Source: Takakia lepidozioides (Eukaryota; Streptophyta; Takakiopsida; Takakiales; Takakiaceae). From it: 64,000 nt of DNA. Both the position numbers and the translations under genes were made by a program. A model generated the notes under the pieces. That model was not told where the DNA came from and searched no databases. It saw only the letters and a program-made list of their open reading frames with translations. The stretch's first letter is position 1, and each line of letters opens with the position of its first letter. The DNA lies in contig CM060733.1 of NCBI GenBank assembly GCA_030704615.1, positions 68,014,001 through 68,078,000 on the forward strand, in the 5' to 3' direction. Of this stretch, positions 12,405 to 23,885 are shown piece by piece.

Positions 12405-12870
12405 CTACTCTCCTACACCCTCCGAGGAACTTGCCCCACCTTCTTCCTTATCCCCCTCATCCCCCTCATCCCCCTCATCCTCCGAGCTCTGTGATGCATC
12501 AGTTCCACTATGCCTCTCAAAAATCCCGTCCTCTTGGGGGACTGTCCACCTCACCTCCTGGGAATCTTCTGCATCTTCTCCCCCACTTTCCTCAGCTGAA
12601 TCCAAGACAAATCTACGAGCCTGACGGGCTCTAATAGCTGCTGTCTCCTCCCTCATCTTCATTTTCTTGAGGCTTGCCTCGTCTAAAATCTGCTGTACAC
12701 GACTAGGTTCGGAACACCTCCTAATGGACACCGAAGCAAGCCGGGTAACATAAGTAGGAAGGATGTAGTCCCTTTCTGGACTAGGCATGAAATCCCCCCT
12801 GGCAAAAAAATGCATGTTCCTCCTGCCCATGAACTGCGGTGTAGACGTCCATCCTACACTACTTGGCATC
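12405..12870 (-). pseudogene. Orphan last exon of the ParB/methyltransferase gene (in C)
   Basis: Downstream of a TTCTTACTGTAG acceptor the frame reads from MPSS at 12,870 to a stop at 12,405. It is colinear with the final exon of the element A gene at 38,794-38,326: HFFARGDFMPSPERDYILP versus PFFARADFMTSPVRDYSLP, VRWTVPQEDGIFE versus VRWTVPQGEDGIFE, and both end in a Glu/Asp/Ser-rich tail. All upstream exons are missing: palindrome array begins right beside the preceding splice donor (TTTACGA/GTGAGTGG). An exon kept without the rest suggests that the DNA itself, or a terminal cis function, is what is retained. Confidence 0.8.
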
Positions 12871-13014
12871 CTACAGTAAGAACAAATCCACTTGAAGAAT
12901 GTCAATACCAGCAGAAGTAGAAACGGTCTTTCAATGAAATAAAAGAGCGAGGGGAGGTGCCTCACAAAATGAGGAGGCAACTTACAATGCGACCACTCAC
13001 TCGTAAACCATTTT

Positions 13015-14535
13015 CGGCACCATTTTCCTAGGTTGGGCCTGAAAATGGCTAAGTCCCAGAACTGACTAGGCGCGGAACTAGAAAAATGGCGCCGAATTTC
13101 CGGTTGCGGTTCTAGCCACCCTAGGGACTTAGCCATTTTCGGGGCCCTGAACTGGAAAAATGACGCCATTTTTCCATTTCGGGGCTGAAAATGGCTAAGT
13201 CCCAGATCTGACTGGGCCCGAAACTGGAAAAATGGCGCCGAATTTCCGATTTTGCTGCCAGCCACCCTAGGGACTTAGCCATTTTCGGCCCCGAACTGGA
13301 AAAATGGCGCCATTTTTCCAGTTCGGGGCCGAAAATGGCTAAGTCCCAGATCTGACAGGGCGCGGAACTGGAAAAATGGCGCCGAATTTCCGGTTGCGGT
13401 TCCAGCCACCCTAGGGACTTAGCCATTTTCGGGGCCTTGAACTGGAAAAATGGCGCCATTTTTCTATTTCGGACCGGAAAATGGCTAAGTCCCAGATCTG
13501 ACTAGGCCCGGAACTGGAAAAATGGCGTCGAATTTCCGATTTTGGTGCCAAACAGATCTGGAACTTAGCCATTTTCGGGCCCGAACTAGAAAAATGGCGT
13601 TTTTTTTTTTTTTTTTTTTTTCAGCGCCATTTTTCCAGTTCGGGGCCGAAAATGGCTAAGACCCAGATGTGACTGGGCCCGGAACTGGAAAAATGGCGCC
13701 GAATTTCCGATTTTGTTGCCAGCCACCCTAGGGACTTAGCCATTTTCGGCCCCGAACTGTAAAAATGGCGCCATTTTTCCAGTTCGGGGCCAAAAATGGC
13801 TAAATCCCAGATCTGACAGGGCGCGGAATTGGAAAAATGGCGCCGAATTTCCGGTTGCGGTTCCAGCCACCCTAGGGACTTGGCCAATTTCGAGGCCTTG
13901 AACTGGAAAAATGGCGCCATTTTTCCATTTCGGGCCCGAAAATGGCTAAGTCCCAGATCTGACTAGGCCCGGAACTGGAAAAGTGGCGCCAAATTTCCGA
14001 TTTTGGTGCCAGTCAGATCTGGGACTTAGCCATTTTCGGGCCCGAACTAGAAAAATGGCGTTTTTTTTTTTTTTTGTTTTTTTTTTTTTCGGCGCCATTT
14101 TTCCAGTTCGGGGCCGAAAATGGCTAAGTCCCAGATCTGACTAGGCCCGGAACTGGAAAAATGGCGCCGAATTTCCGATTTTGGTGCCAGCCACTCTAGG
14201 GACTTAGCCATTTTCGGCCCCGAACTGGAAAAATGACGCCATTTTTCCAGTTCGGAGCCGAAAATGGCTAAGTCCCAGATCTGATAGGGCGCGGAACAAG
14301 AGAAATGGTGCCGAATTTCCAGTTGCGGTTCCAGCCACCCTAGGGACTTAGCCATTTTCGGAGCCCTGAACTGGAAAAATGGCTAAGTCCCAGATCTGAC
14401 TGGGCCCAGAACTGGAAAAATGGCGCCGAATTTCCGATTTTGGTGCCAGTCAGATCTGGGACTTAGCCATTTTCGGGCCCGAACTGGAAAAATGGCGTTT
14501 TGTTTTTTTTTGTTTTTTTTTTCGGCGCCATTTTT
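13015..14535. repeat. Palindrome array type 1 of element C (arms AAAAATGG, centre GGCGCC)
   Basis: Recurrent units combine the palindrome GAAAAATGGCGCCATTTTTC, or its hybrid with a GAATTTCC half, with the spacer phrases TTAGCCATTTTCGG and AAAATGGCTAAGTCCC, themselves inverted with respect to each other. T-rich tracts at about 13,599-13,621, 14,061-14,090 and 14,498-14,522 separate blocks. The long frames here are by-products of the repeat. Confidence 0.9.
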
Positions 14536-15995
14536 TCAGTCATGCAGGTAATTCGAAGAGCGGATGGATGGAAATCCGGCGCCGGATTTCCATCCTCCAG
14601 GTAAGTCGGCGCTGCAAATTTCTGTCGTGCAGGTTACTTGTGAGCGGATGGATGGAAATCTGGCACCGGATTTCCATCCGCCAGGTACAAAATTTCCGTC
14701 ATGCAGGTAATTCGAAGAGCGGATGGATGGAAATCCGGCGCAGGATTTCCATCCGCCAGCTAAGTCGGCGCGCAAAATTTCCGTCATGCAGGTAATTCGA
14801 AGAGCGGATGGATGGAAATCCGGCGCCGGATTTCCATCCGCCAGGTAGATCGGCGCGCAAAATTTCCATCATGCAGGTAATTCGGAGCGCGGATGGATGG
14901 AAATCCGGCGCCGGATTTCCATCCTCCAGGTAAGTCGACGCTGCAAATTTCCGTCATGCAGGTAATTCGAAGAGCGGATGGATGGAAATCCGGCGCCGGA
15001 TTTCCATCTGCCAGCTAAGTTGGAGCGCGGCCGGATGGAAATCCGGCGCCGAATTTCCATCCTGTAGGTAACTCGGAGCGCCGAATTTCCGTCAGGCAGG
15101 TAATTCGGAGGGTGGATGGATGGAAATCCGGCGCCGAATTTCCATCCTGCAGGTAACTCGGAGCGCCGAATTTCCGTCAGGCAGGTAATTCGGAGGGCTT
15201 TGGATGGATGTCCGGCGCCGAATTTCCATCCTGCAGGTAACTCGCAGCGCCGAATTTCCGTCATGCAGGTAATTCGGAGAGCGGATGGATGGAAATCCGG
15301 CGCCGGATTTCCATCCTCCAGGTATGTCGGCGCTGCAAATTTCTGTCATGCAGGTTACTTGTGAGCGGATGGATGGAAATCTGGCACCGGATTTCCATCC
15401 GCCAGGTACAAAATTTCCGTCATGCAGGTAATTTGAAGAGCGGATGGATGTAAATCCGGCGCCAGATTTCCATCCGCCAGCTAAGTCGGCGCGCAAAATT
15501 TCCGTCATGCAGGTAACTCGAAGAGCGGATGGATGGAAATCCGGCGCCGGATTTCCATCCGCCAGGTAGGTCGGCGCGCAAAATTTCCATCATGCAGGTA
15601 ATTCGGAGCGCGGATGGATGGAAATCCGGCGCCGGATTTCCATCCTCCAGATAAGTCGGCGCTGCAAATTTCCGTCATGCAGGTAATTCGAAGAGCGGAT
15701 GGATAGAAATCCGGCGCCGGATTTCCATCCGCCAGGTAAGTTGGCTCGCCAAATTTCCGTCATGCAGGTAATACGAAGGGCGGATGGATGGAAATCCGGC
15801 GCCGAATTTCCGTCATGCAGGTAATTCGGAGAGCAGATGGATGGAAATCCGGCGCCGAATTTCCATCCTGCAAGTAATTTGGAGCCCGGATGGACAGAAA
15901 TCCGGCGCCGAATTTCCATCCAGTAGGTACCTTGGATCGCTGCTGGATGGAAATTTGGCGCCGAATTACCATCCTGCAGGTAATTATGAGCGTGG
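14536..15995. repeat. Palindrome array type 2 of element C (arms AATCCGG, centre GGCGCC)
   Basis: Units contain GAAATCCGGCGCCGGATTTC, flanked by GGATG/CATCC and separated by phrases such as GTAATTCGAAGAGC and AAATTTCCGTCATGCAGGTA. The outer part GGATGGAAATCCGG...CCGGATTTCCATCC makes each palindrome longer than the 20-bp core. A few units have TTCGG arms like array type 3. Confidence 0.9.
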
Positions 15996-16084
15996 CCGCT
16001 AGGTTTTTGGTCTAAAAAGACACTAAACCTTTAGTTTTTTGGCTGAAGTCCACTTTTAGACACGTTTTTCAGGGAATTCTCGAC

Positions 16085-17230
16085 TGCTAGGGGGAAATCC
16101 GAATGGCCCCGGACGGAAATTCGGCGCCGTTTTTCCATCCTGGGAGGTTTTTATGTCGGCATGTTTTCAGCCAGACCCCCTGACATGACTTCCTTTGGGG
16201 GGGCCCGGATGGAAATTCGGCGCCGAATTTCCATCCAAGGGATGCTCTCTGTCGGACAGGTGCCGACCTCTCCGCCCGAAGCGACTTCATCCGGGCGTCC
16301 TCTGTTGGATATTCAGTGCCGAATTTCCATCCGGGGATTGTAATTTGACGGCCAGATGCCGCCCTCTCCCCCGAGCCGACTGCATCCGAACAGCCCCGGA
16401 TGGAAATTCGGCGCCGTTTTTCCATCCGGGGAGGTTTTTATGTCGGCCACTTTTCGGCCTGACCCCCCGACAAGACTTCCTTTGTGGGGGCCCGGATGGA
16501 AATTCGGCGCCGAATTTCCATCCGGGAGATGCTCTCTGTCGGACAGGTGCCGGCCTCTCCGCCCGAGGCGACTTCATCTGGGCGTCCCCTGTTGGATATT
16601 CGGTGCCGAATTTCCATCCGGGGGTTGTAATGTGACGGCCAGGTGCTGACTGCATCCGAACGGCCCCGGATGGAAATTTGGCGCTGTTTTTCCATTCGGG
16701 GAGGTTTTTAAGTCGGCCAGTTTTCGGCCTGACCCCCGACAGGACTTCCTTTGGGGGGGCCCGGACGGAAATTCGGCGCCGAATTTCCATCCGGGGGATG
16801 CTCTCTATCGGACAGGTGCCGGCCTCTCCGCCCGAGGCGACTTCATCTGGGCGTCCCCTGTTGGATATTCGGTGCCAATTTTCCGTCCGGGGGTTGTAAT
16901 GTGACGGCCAGGTGCCGGCCTCTCCCCCCGGGCCGACTGCATCCGAACGGCCCCGGATGGAAATTCGGTGTCGTTTTTCCATCTAGGGAGGTTTTTATGT
17001 CGGCCAGTTTTTGGTCTGACCCCCCGACAGGACTTCCTTTGGGGGGCCTGGATGGAAATTCGGCTCTGAATTTCCATCCGGGGGATGTTCTCTGTCGGAC
17101 AGGTGCCAGCCTCTCTGCCCGAGGCGACTTCAACCGGGTGGCCCCTGTTGGATATTCGGTGCCGAATTTCCATCCGAGGGTAGTAATGTGACGGCCCGGT
17201 GCCGGCTTCTCCCCTTCAGCCGACATCATC
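16085..17230. repeat. Palindrome array type 3 of element C (arms AATTCGG, centre GGCGCC)
   Basis: Units contain GAAATTCGGCGCCGAATTTC within CCCGGATGG...CCATCCGGG, separated by longer GC-rich spacers that recur in a fixed order (GATGCTCTCTGTCGGACAGG; TTGTAATGTGACGGCCAGGT; GAGGTTTTTATGTCGGCCAG). The result is a higher-order period of about 350-380 bp, made of three palindrome-spacer modules. Confidence 0.9.
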
Positions 17231-17309
17231 CGGACGGCCCCCCACTTTCTGACTGCATACCGTTGGCAGTTATTGCGCAAAGACCAGGGGCCGCATTCCG
17301 GAGACAAGG

Positions 17310-18300
17310 TTCATTAACACTCTGACTGTGGATTTTTGAGATAGTTGGCTCCCTGGATTTGGATCAGGCTTCGTCGCACGGACAAATCGGCACTGCATTC
17401 CTTCCCATCTCTGCATCCCCCTTCTACCAGGGAGCTTGCACGCTGTTGGCCGATGCGTTGAGCGTGAACGAGCTGCACAAACTCCTCTTTAGGGATTCCA
17501 TAAATCATTGATGGGGCAAAGGGAATCCTCCATATGGATATTTTCAATTGCATTTTCATGTATCAGACTTTTTTTTGCAGTGTAATGAAATGCACCCCAA
17601 AACTCCTGGAATGAGGCAATATTCCATTCAAACTGAGATCCAACAGAAGCAGTTGTGGGGCCATTTCTGGAAAAAAGGCGCCGAATTTCTCTATTTTGGG
17701 CCGAAAACTGGCTAAGTCCCAACATGCATTGGTCTGGATGTGTCTGGAAAAATGGCGCCGAATTTCCCTATTTTGGGCCGAAAACTGGCTAAGTCCGAAC
17801 ATGCACGGGAACGATGTCTGGAAAAATGGCGCCGAATTTCCAGTTACATGACCCAGAACTGCCCAATATCTGTGCAATCCCCGGCACACCATGTACCGAA
17901 ATTCGGCGCCACATTTCTAAATTTTGGGCTTACACACCTGTCATGAGGGGACCGATAGCCGCGGAATTCGGCACCATTTTTCGCCAGAGAGACCTAATAC
18001 CGCGAAATACGTCGCGGATTTTTCCGGTTACGGACCCTATTACCGCGAAATTCGGCGCCATTTTTGCACATGTCGCTGGGAACTGGCATGAGCGGAAGAC
18101 GAAATATCATGAGCACAACTCTCAAAACTACAATTTTCCCTTCAAGGTGCCGAATAATATATTTGTTTTTTTCTGACACATTGCATTAAATTAATGTTTT
18201 ATAATGTTTTTTATTTTCAAAATTTGTACTTCTGCTCATGAAAACCGATTGTCTTGCTACTCCGCACATGCCGCTCATGCCGCTCATGCTCATGAAATAG
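17310..18300. repeat. Transposase-side end segment of element C with sparse palindromes
   Basis: This segment is matched, inverted, by 19,999-20,860 plus 21,630-21,780. It holds a few palindrome-like GAAATTCGGCGCC and AAAATGGCGCCGAATTTCC units at 17,665-18,065. The piece corresponding to the transposase first exon retained in C' (20,860-21,594) is missing here; the junction lies near 17,440. Confidence 0.75.
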
Positions 18301-18309
18301 CTAACCTCC

Positions 18310-19998
18310 TTTTAACCCACCTAAGACTCCTGCTGCACTTGAGTACAATTGGGCTATGATTATGCCCTTCAACCAAATTCCCGTTGTTATGGATTTGGCT
18401 TGGAAAGAATTCAGTCCTCCAGAGTCTTTGGCACACTATTACCAGATCATGCGCATTTGGTTGCCAGTGGCAACTCGGACTAAGGTTCTTCCAAATAACC
18501 GACCTATTGAATATCACCATTTTGCGAGGTACTGGTTTGAGGCAGGCACCATGCTGAAGGAATTAATTGCCTTCCAGATTGTTCATGGGTACATCTACAC
18601 CAAGACCAAGGAGGTACCTAGTTTGGTCATGGGTTGTGGACTATGCTACTTGTTTCATTCCACGCTATCACATTGAGCAGCAAAAGATGCAGATGCGATT
18701 TCAGACTTATTTCAAGTTTGAGGATCATTGGGTGTTACCTTCAGTTCCATCCCATACATATATGTATGATGTGAGGATCATGTTGCAGAAAGATCCCCAA
18801 CTTTGTTCTTGGTTCAATTTTGCTTTAGAGAACCTGGCCAAGGAAAACTTGGGTCTTGACCACATCTTTTCTAAGGGACATAAAGCCAGGAAATGGTTAC
18901 ACTGTTCCAATGTCATTGGCACAACCCTCACTTATACAGACAAGGAGCTGCGGGAGTACACTAATTTTGCCCGCAAGAGATTGATACAAGTTTTAAAGTT
19001 TAAGCTTCCAGACATGGTGGGCAAACACTGTATGCCACGCAGGATTCCTGAAACGCCACAGAAGGTCAGAGCACCGAAAGGCCACCGGGGGGAAGATGAT
19101 TCTGATACTACTGGTTCTATGGAGGAACCTTTTGACATGGCTGAGGACTATGCAATACAAATGGCAGAGAAGAAACGACGGGGATCTCATATGCCTGAGA
19201 AGTTACCTCCTTATCAGCCAAATGAAGGGCAATCATTTCCATTTGGTGGGCGTTTCCTTGTTCACTTATCAAGAAAGCAAGTGAATGGTATGCAAGGTTT
19301 CCTAATAATCATTTCCTAACCTAGAATGGCCTTAGTACAACATTCCGAAACAGGTTTAGGACAAGCAAAACTGAGGATGAAGTGTATGGGAGTTTACAAC
19401 AGTTAAGGCAAAATAAGCATGAAACTGTTGAAGAGTACATGGAAAAGATGGAGTTAATGATGAAAAAGCTGGCTGCTATACCAGCACCAGGGTTACAGAA
19501 GACCTGGTTTGTGAGTGGACTAAGACCTGAGTTACAAAAGAAAGTGGATATGCTACCCCATAATACTGTGGAAGAGGCATTCGAAACAGCCAACAGAATA
19601 GAGCAATTGGGAATGCTCAGGAGAGATAAAAGGGATGATGAGGACTCTGAAGATGAGTCAGATGAGGAAGAAGAGCAAGAGCTCAAGAGGAAGAGCAAGA
19701 AGAAGGAAAAGTTGAAGAGGGACAACTATGAGAAAAGACTGGAAGAAATCTTGAAAAAGTATGCCACAGAGGCTGCAACACATTGGAGGAAGGGTGTTTG
19801 GTGTGCAAAATGCCAGAATGAAGCCATACCACAACTGAATGCCACATGACGGAGAAACACTGTACTATCTGTAAAATGGATAACCATTCTACTAAGAATT
19901 GTTATTACAACAGAAGGACAACTGCAAGAGAACCTAGGCAAGTAAGGGTGCAGCAAGTGCAGCCCCAGCCAAGAAGAAACAATGATCATGACCACTAT
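18310..19998 (+). pseudogene. Ty3-like gag, capsid to zinc-knuckle part, continuing after element C
   Basis: The frame resumes in phase after element C. In order there is an anonymous region (WAMIMPFNQIPVVMDLAW; FEDHWVLPSVPSHTYMYDV), a retrotransposon capsid-like region at 19,330-19,640 (TFRNRFRTSKTEDEVYGSL, LRQNKHETVEEYMEKMELM, WFVSGLRPELQKKVDMLP), a charged Lys/Glu hinge, and CCHC-type knuckle residues (CAKCQ-NE-x-H, CTICKMDNHSTKNC). Frame changes occur at about 18,640, 19,318 and 19,820. The sequence stops at the TIR of C' at 19,999. The capsid and hinge match the layout at 60.64-61.35 kb (WIINGLRPEY...), so both belong to related Ty3 families. Confidence 0.75.
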
Positions 19999-20859
19999 GG
20001 GAGGTTAGCTATTTCATGAGCATGAGCGGCATGAGCGGCGTAGCAAGACAATCGGTTTTCATGAGCAGAAGTACAAATTTCGAAAATAAAAAACATTATA
20101 AAACATTAATTTAATGCAATGTGTCAGAAAAAAACAAATATATTATTCGGCACCTTGAAGGGAAAATTGTAGTTTTGAGAGTTGTGCTCATGATATTTCG
20201 TCTTCCGCTCATGCCAGTTCCCAGCGACATGTGCAAAAATGGCGCCAAATTTCGCGGTAATAGGGTCCGTAACCGGAAAAATCCGCGACGTATTTCGCGG
20301 TATTAGGTCTCTCTGGCGAAAAATGGTGCCGAATTCCGCGGCTATCGGTCCCCTCATGACAGGTGTGTAAGCCCAAAATTTGGAAATGTGGCGCCGAATT
20401 TCAGTACATGGTGTGCCGAGGATTGCACAGATGTTGGGCAGTTCTGGGTCATGTAACTGGAAATTCGGCGCCATTTTTCCAGACATCGTTCCCGTGCATG
20501 TTCGGACTTAGCCAGTTTTCGGCCCAAAATAGGGAAATTCGGCGCCATTTTTCCAGACACATCCAGACCAGTGCATGTTGGGACTTAGCCAGTTTTCGGC
20601 CCAAAATAGAGAAATTCGGCGCCATTTTTCCAGAAATGGCCCCACAACTGCTTCTGTTGGATCTCAGTTTGAATGGAATATTGCCTCATTTCAGGAGTTT
20701 TGGGGTGCATTTCATTACACTGCAAGAAAAAGTCTGATACATGAAAATGCAATTGAAAATATCCATACGGAGGATTCCCTTTGCCCCATCAATGATTTCT
20801 AGAATCCCTAAGGAGGAGTTTGTGCAGCTCGTTCACGCTCAACGCATCGGCTGTTGGCC

Positions 20860-21594
20860 TCTTCGAAGCAATGGCGTGTCCCGAAGGCCCTCTCGCAAGG
20901 CCGCCCGAGGAGGGAACTCAAAGAAGATATTACCGTCGACGTCTGCGGGAATGCATGTAACCGATTTAATTGCGAACTTGCTGTAGTCCAGCCCGGCCAG
21001 CTCCGAGCGGTGTCCCTCCATGTGAAGCCCTCGCAGAATTTCAAGAATGGATCGAACTGCGGTGCTCGTGCTGGGAATATGACTCCCTCGTCCACTGACG
21101 TCCATTGAGGACTTGCCTGATCTCCAGGACGATCTCGGAACTTCCATGACCTCGTCTGAGTCGGACAGGTTGTGAACAACCCGGTTCTCGCTCGTCTTCA
21201 TTGATGGGTTCGGCTCTGGATTTACTTCGTTGCAGACTTCTCTCTTTGAGGTACCCACACTTTGATTCGCGGATTGTTTCGTGGAAGGCGCCAGGATAGA
21301 AGGTGCATTTGGCGGGCAAATGAAGTCCCCAACAGCCCTGTATATGACGCTGTCCGATGGTGGAACTTGTCATTCCCTGCCATCGCCGAAATCATCGTGG
21401 AGCACAACAATACTCTCGACAACAACGCCGTTTGAGTCCTTCTTTTCCTCCTCCAAAAAAACCGACCCCGGTTTCAGGTGGTATCGAACGCACAGATATT
21501 TCTCCATCACACGGCAGATGTCCCCTCTGCACGGAAATGAAGCTCTATGCTCGTGAGGAGGGCAGTACACTGTAGCGCTCGGGTTTTCCGCCAT
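20860..21594 (-). pseudogene. MULE transposase N-terminal fragment (in C')
   Basis: Reading from ATG at 21,594, the product is colinear with residues 1-230 or so of the element A transposase: ICRVMEKYLCVRYHLKPGS versus LCRVTETYLCSKFKLKPGT, VPPSD, REVCN, SSMDVSGRGSHIPST versus SGMDVSVGATHVPSS, and SELAGLDYSKF versus SELAALDYAKF. It breaks off near 20,860, losing the zinc cluster, catalytic core and SWIM domain. A frame change near 21,370 is needed. Protein-level conservation with extensive nucleotide divergence suggests the family diverged while coding for a working protein. Confidence 0.85.
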
Positions 21595-21884
21595 GGGAGA
21601 TGTGCACACAAGACAGTTAGGATGGCGTGCGGGCAAGCTCCCTGGTAGAAGGGGGATGCAGCGATGGGAAGGAATGCAGTGCCGATTTGTCCATGCGACG
21701 AAGCCTGATCCAAATCCAGGGAGCCAACTATCTCAAAAATCCACAGTCAGAGTGTTAATGAACCTTGTCTCCGGAATGCGGCCCCTGGTCTTTGCGCAAT
21801 AACTGCCAACGGTATGCAGTTAGAAAGTGGGGGCCGTCCGGATGATGTCGGCTGAAGGGAGAAGCCGGCATCGGGCCGTCACAT

Positions 21885-23010
21885 TACTACCCTCGGATGG
21901 AAATTCGGCACCGAATATCCAACAGGGGCCACCCGGTTGAAGTCGCCTCGGGCAGAGAGGCTGGCACCTGTCCGACAGAGAACATCCCCGGATGGAAATT
22001 CAGAGCCGAATTTCCATCCGGGCCCCCCAAAGGAAGTCCTGTCGGGGGGTCAGGCCGAAAACTGGCCGACATAATAAAAACCTCCCCAGATGGAAAAACG
22101 GCACCGAATTTCCATCCGGGGCCGTTCGGATGCAGTCGGCCCGGGGGGAGAGGCGGGCACCTGGCCGTCACATTACAACCCCCGGACGGAAAATTGGCAC
22201 CGAATATCCAACAGGGGACGCCCGGATGAAGTCGCCTCGGGCGGAGAGGCCGGCACCTGTCCGATAGAGAGCATCCCCCGGATGGAAATTCGGCGCCGAA
22301 TTTCCGTCCGGGCCCCCCAAAGGAAGTCCTGTCGGGGGGTCAGGCCGAAAACTGGCCGACATAAAAACCTCCCCGAATGGAAAAAACAGCGCCGAATTTC
22401 CATCTGGGGCCGTTCGGATGCAGTCGGCTCGGGGGAGAGGTCAGCACCTGGCCGTCACATTACAACCCCCGGACGGAAATTCGGCACCGAATATCCAACA
22501 GGGGACGCCCGGATGAAGTCGCCTCGGGCGGAGAGGCCGGCACCTGTCCGACAGAGAGCATCTCCCGGATGGAAATTCGGCGCCGAATTTCCATCCGGAC
22601 CCCCACAAAGGAAGTCTTGTCGGGGGGTCAGGCCGAAAAGTGGCCGACATAAAAACCTCCCTGGATGGAAAAACGGTGCCGAATTTCCATCCGGGGCTGT
22701 TCGAATGCAGTCGGCTCGGGGGAGAGGGCGGCACCTGGCCGTCAAATTACAACCCCCGGACGGAAATTCGGCACCGAATTTCCAACAGAGGACGCCCGGA
22801 TGAAGTCGCTTCGGGCGGAGAGGCCGGCACCTGTCCGACAGAGAGCATCCCCCGAATGGAAATTCGGCGGCGAATTTCCATCCGGGCCCCCCCAAAGGAA
22901 GTCGTGTCAGGGGGTCTAGCTGAAAACAGGCCGACAAAAAAACCTCCCAGGATGGAAAAACGGCGCCGAATTTCCGTCCGGGGTCGTTCGGATTTCCCCC
23001 TAGCAGTCAA
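21885..23010. repeat. Palindrome array type 3 of C' (inverted copy)
   Basis: Reverse complement of the 16,085-17,230 array: the same palindromes (GAAATTCGGCGCCGAATTTC and variants) and the same three spacer modules in inverted order. It lies just upstream of the transposase start in C'. Confidence 0.9.
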
Positions 23011-23094
23011 GAATTCCCTGAAAAACGTGTCTAAAAGTGGACTTCAGCCCAAAAACTAAAGGTTTAGTGTCTTTTTAGACCAAAAACCTAGCGG

Positions 23095-23885
23095 CCACGC
23101 TCAGAATTACCTGCAGGATGGTAATTCGGCGCCGAATTTCTATCCAGTAGCGATCTAAGGTACCTGCTGGATGGAAATTCGGCGCCGGATTTCCGTCCAT
23201 CCGGGCTCCAAATTACTTGCAGGATGGAAATTCGGCACCAGATTTCCATCCATCCGCTCTTCGAATTACCTGCATGACGGAAATTCGGCGCTCCGAGTTA
23301 CCTGCAGGATGGAAATTCGGCGCCGGATTTCCATCCGGCCGCGCTCCGACTTAGCTGGCGGATGGAAATCCGGCGCCGGATTTCCATCCGGCCGCGCTCC
23401 GACTTAGCTGGCGGATGGAAATCCGGCGCCGGATTTCCATCCATCCGCTCTTCAAATTACCTGCATGACGGAATTTTGCAGCGTCGACTTACCTGGAGGA
23501 TGGAAATTCGGCGCCGGATTTCCATCCATCCGCGCTCCAAATTACCTGCATGACGGAAATTTTGCGCGCCGACCTACTTGGCGGATGGAAATCCGGCGCC
23601 GGATTTCCATCCATCCGCTCTTCGAATTACCTGCATGACGGAAATTTTGCACGCCGACTTAGCTGGCGGATGGAAATCCGGCGCCGGATTTCTATCCATC
23701 CGCTCTTCGAATTACCTACATGACGGAAATTTTGTACCTGGCGGATGGAAATCCGGTGCCAGATTTCCATCCATCCGTTCACAAGTAACCTGCATGACAG
23801 AAATTTGCAGCGCCAACTTACCTGGAGGATGGAAATCCGGCGCCGGATTTCCATCCATCCGCTCTTCGAATTACCTGCATGACTG
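23095..23885. repeat. Palindrome array type 2 of C' (inverted copy, shorter)
   Basis: Reverse complement of part of the 14,536-15,995 array. It is about half as long, so the two arms of the inverted repeat have gained or lost units since they separated. Confidence 0.9.

Larger units (their letters stand above)
12182..18309. mobile_element. Element C: 6.1-kb non-autonomous member of the ParB/MTase MULE family
   Basis: The left terminus GGGGGCTGCTATTTCATGAG and the right terminus (reverse complement GGAGGTTAGCTATTTCATGA) form imperfect terminal inverted repeats. The element is flanked by a perfect 7-bp duplication, TTTTAAC, at 12,175-12,181 and 18,310-18,316. Both ends carry CATGAGC-rich subterminal repeats. 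Content in order: last exon of the methyltransferase gene (minus strand), three arrays of palindromes with different arms, a short upstream-of-transposase segment, and a terminal segment with more palindromes. Nearly all of the transposase and methyltransferase coding sequence is gone, so it can only have moved in trans. Length and TIR logic fit Mutator-like elements, but the duplication is shorter than the usual 8-11 bp. Confidence 0.85.

Noticed and set aside
12405-13265. One 286-codon minus-strand ORF as a complete gene
   Set aside because: Its first part is array sequence (SNSAPFFQFRA-like) and intron. Only 12,405-12,870 matches the last exon of the element A gene.
13121-17307. Dozens of long open frames rich in phrases such as EIRRRISIRG, WKFGAEFPSG and MAKSLGWL on both strands
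   Set aside because: They are translations of the palindrome arrays. Because each unit is its own reverse complement, the same peptide appears on both strands. There is no conserved start, stop or domain.
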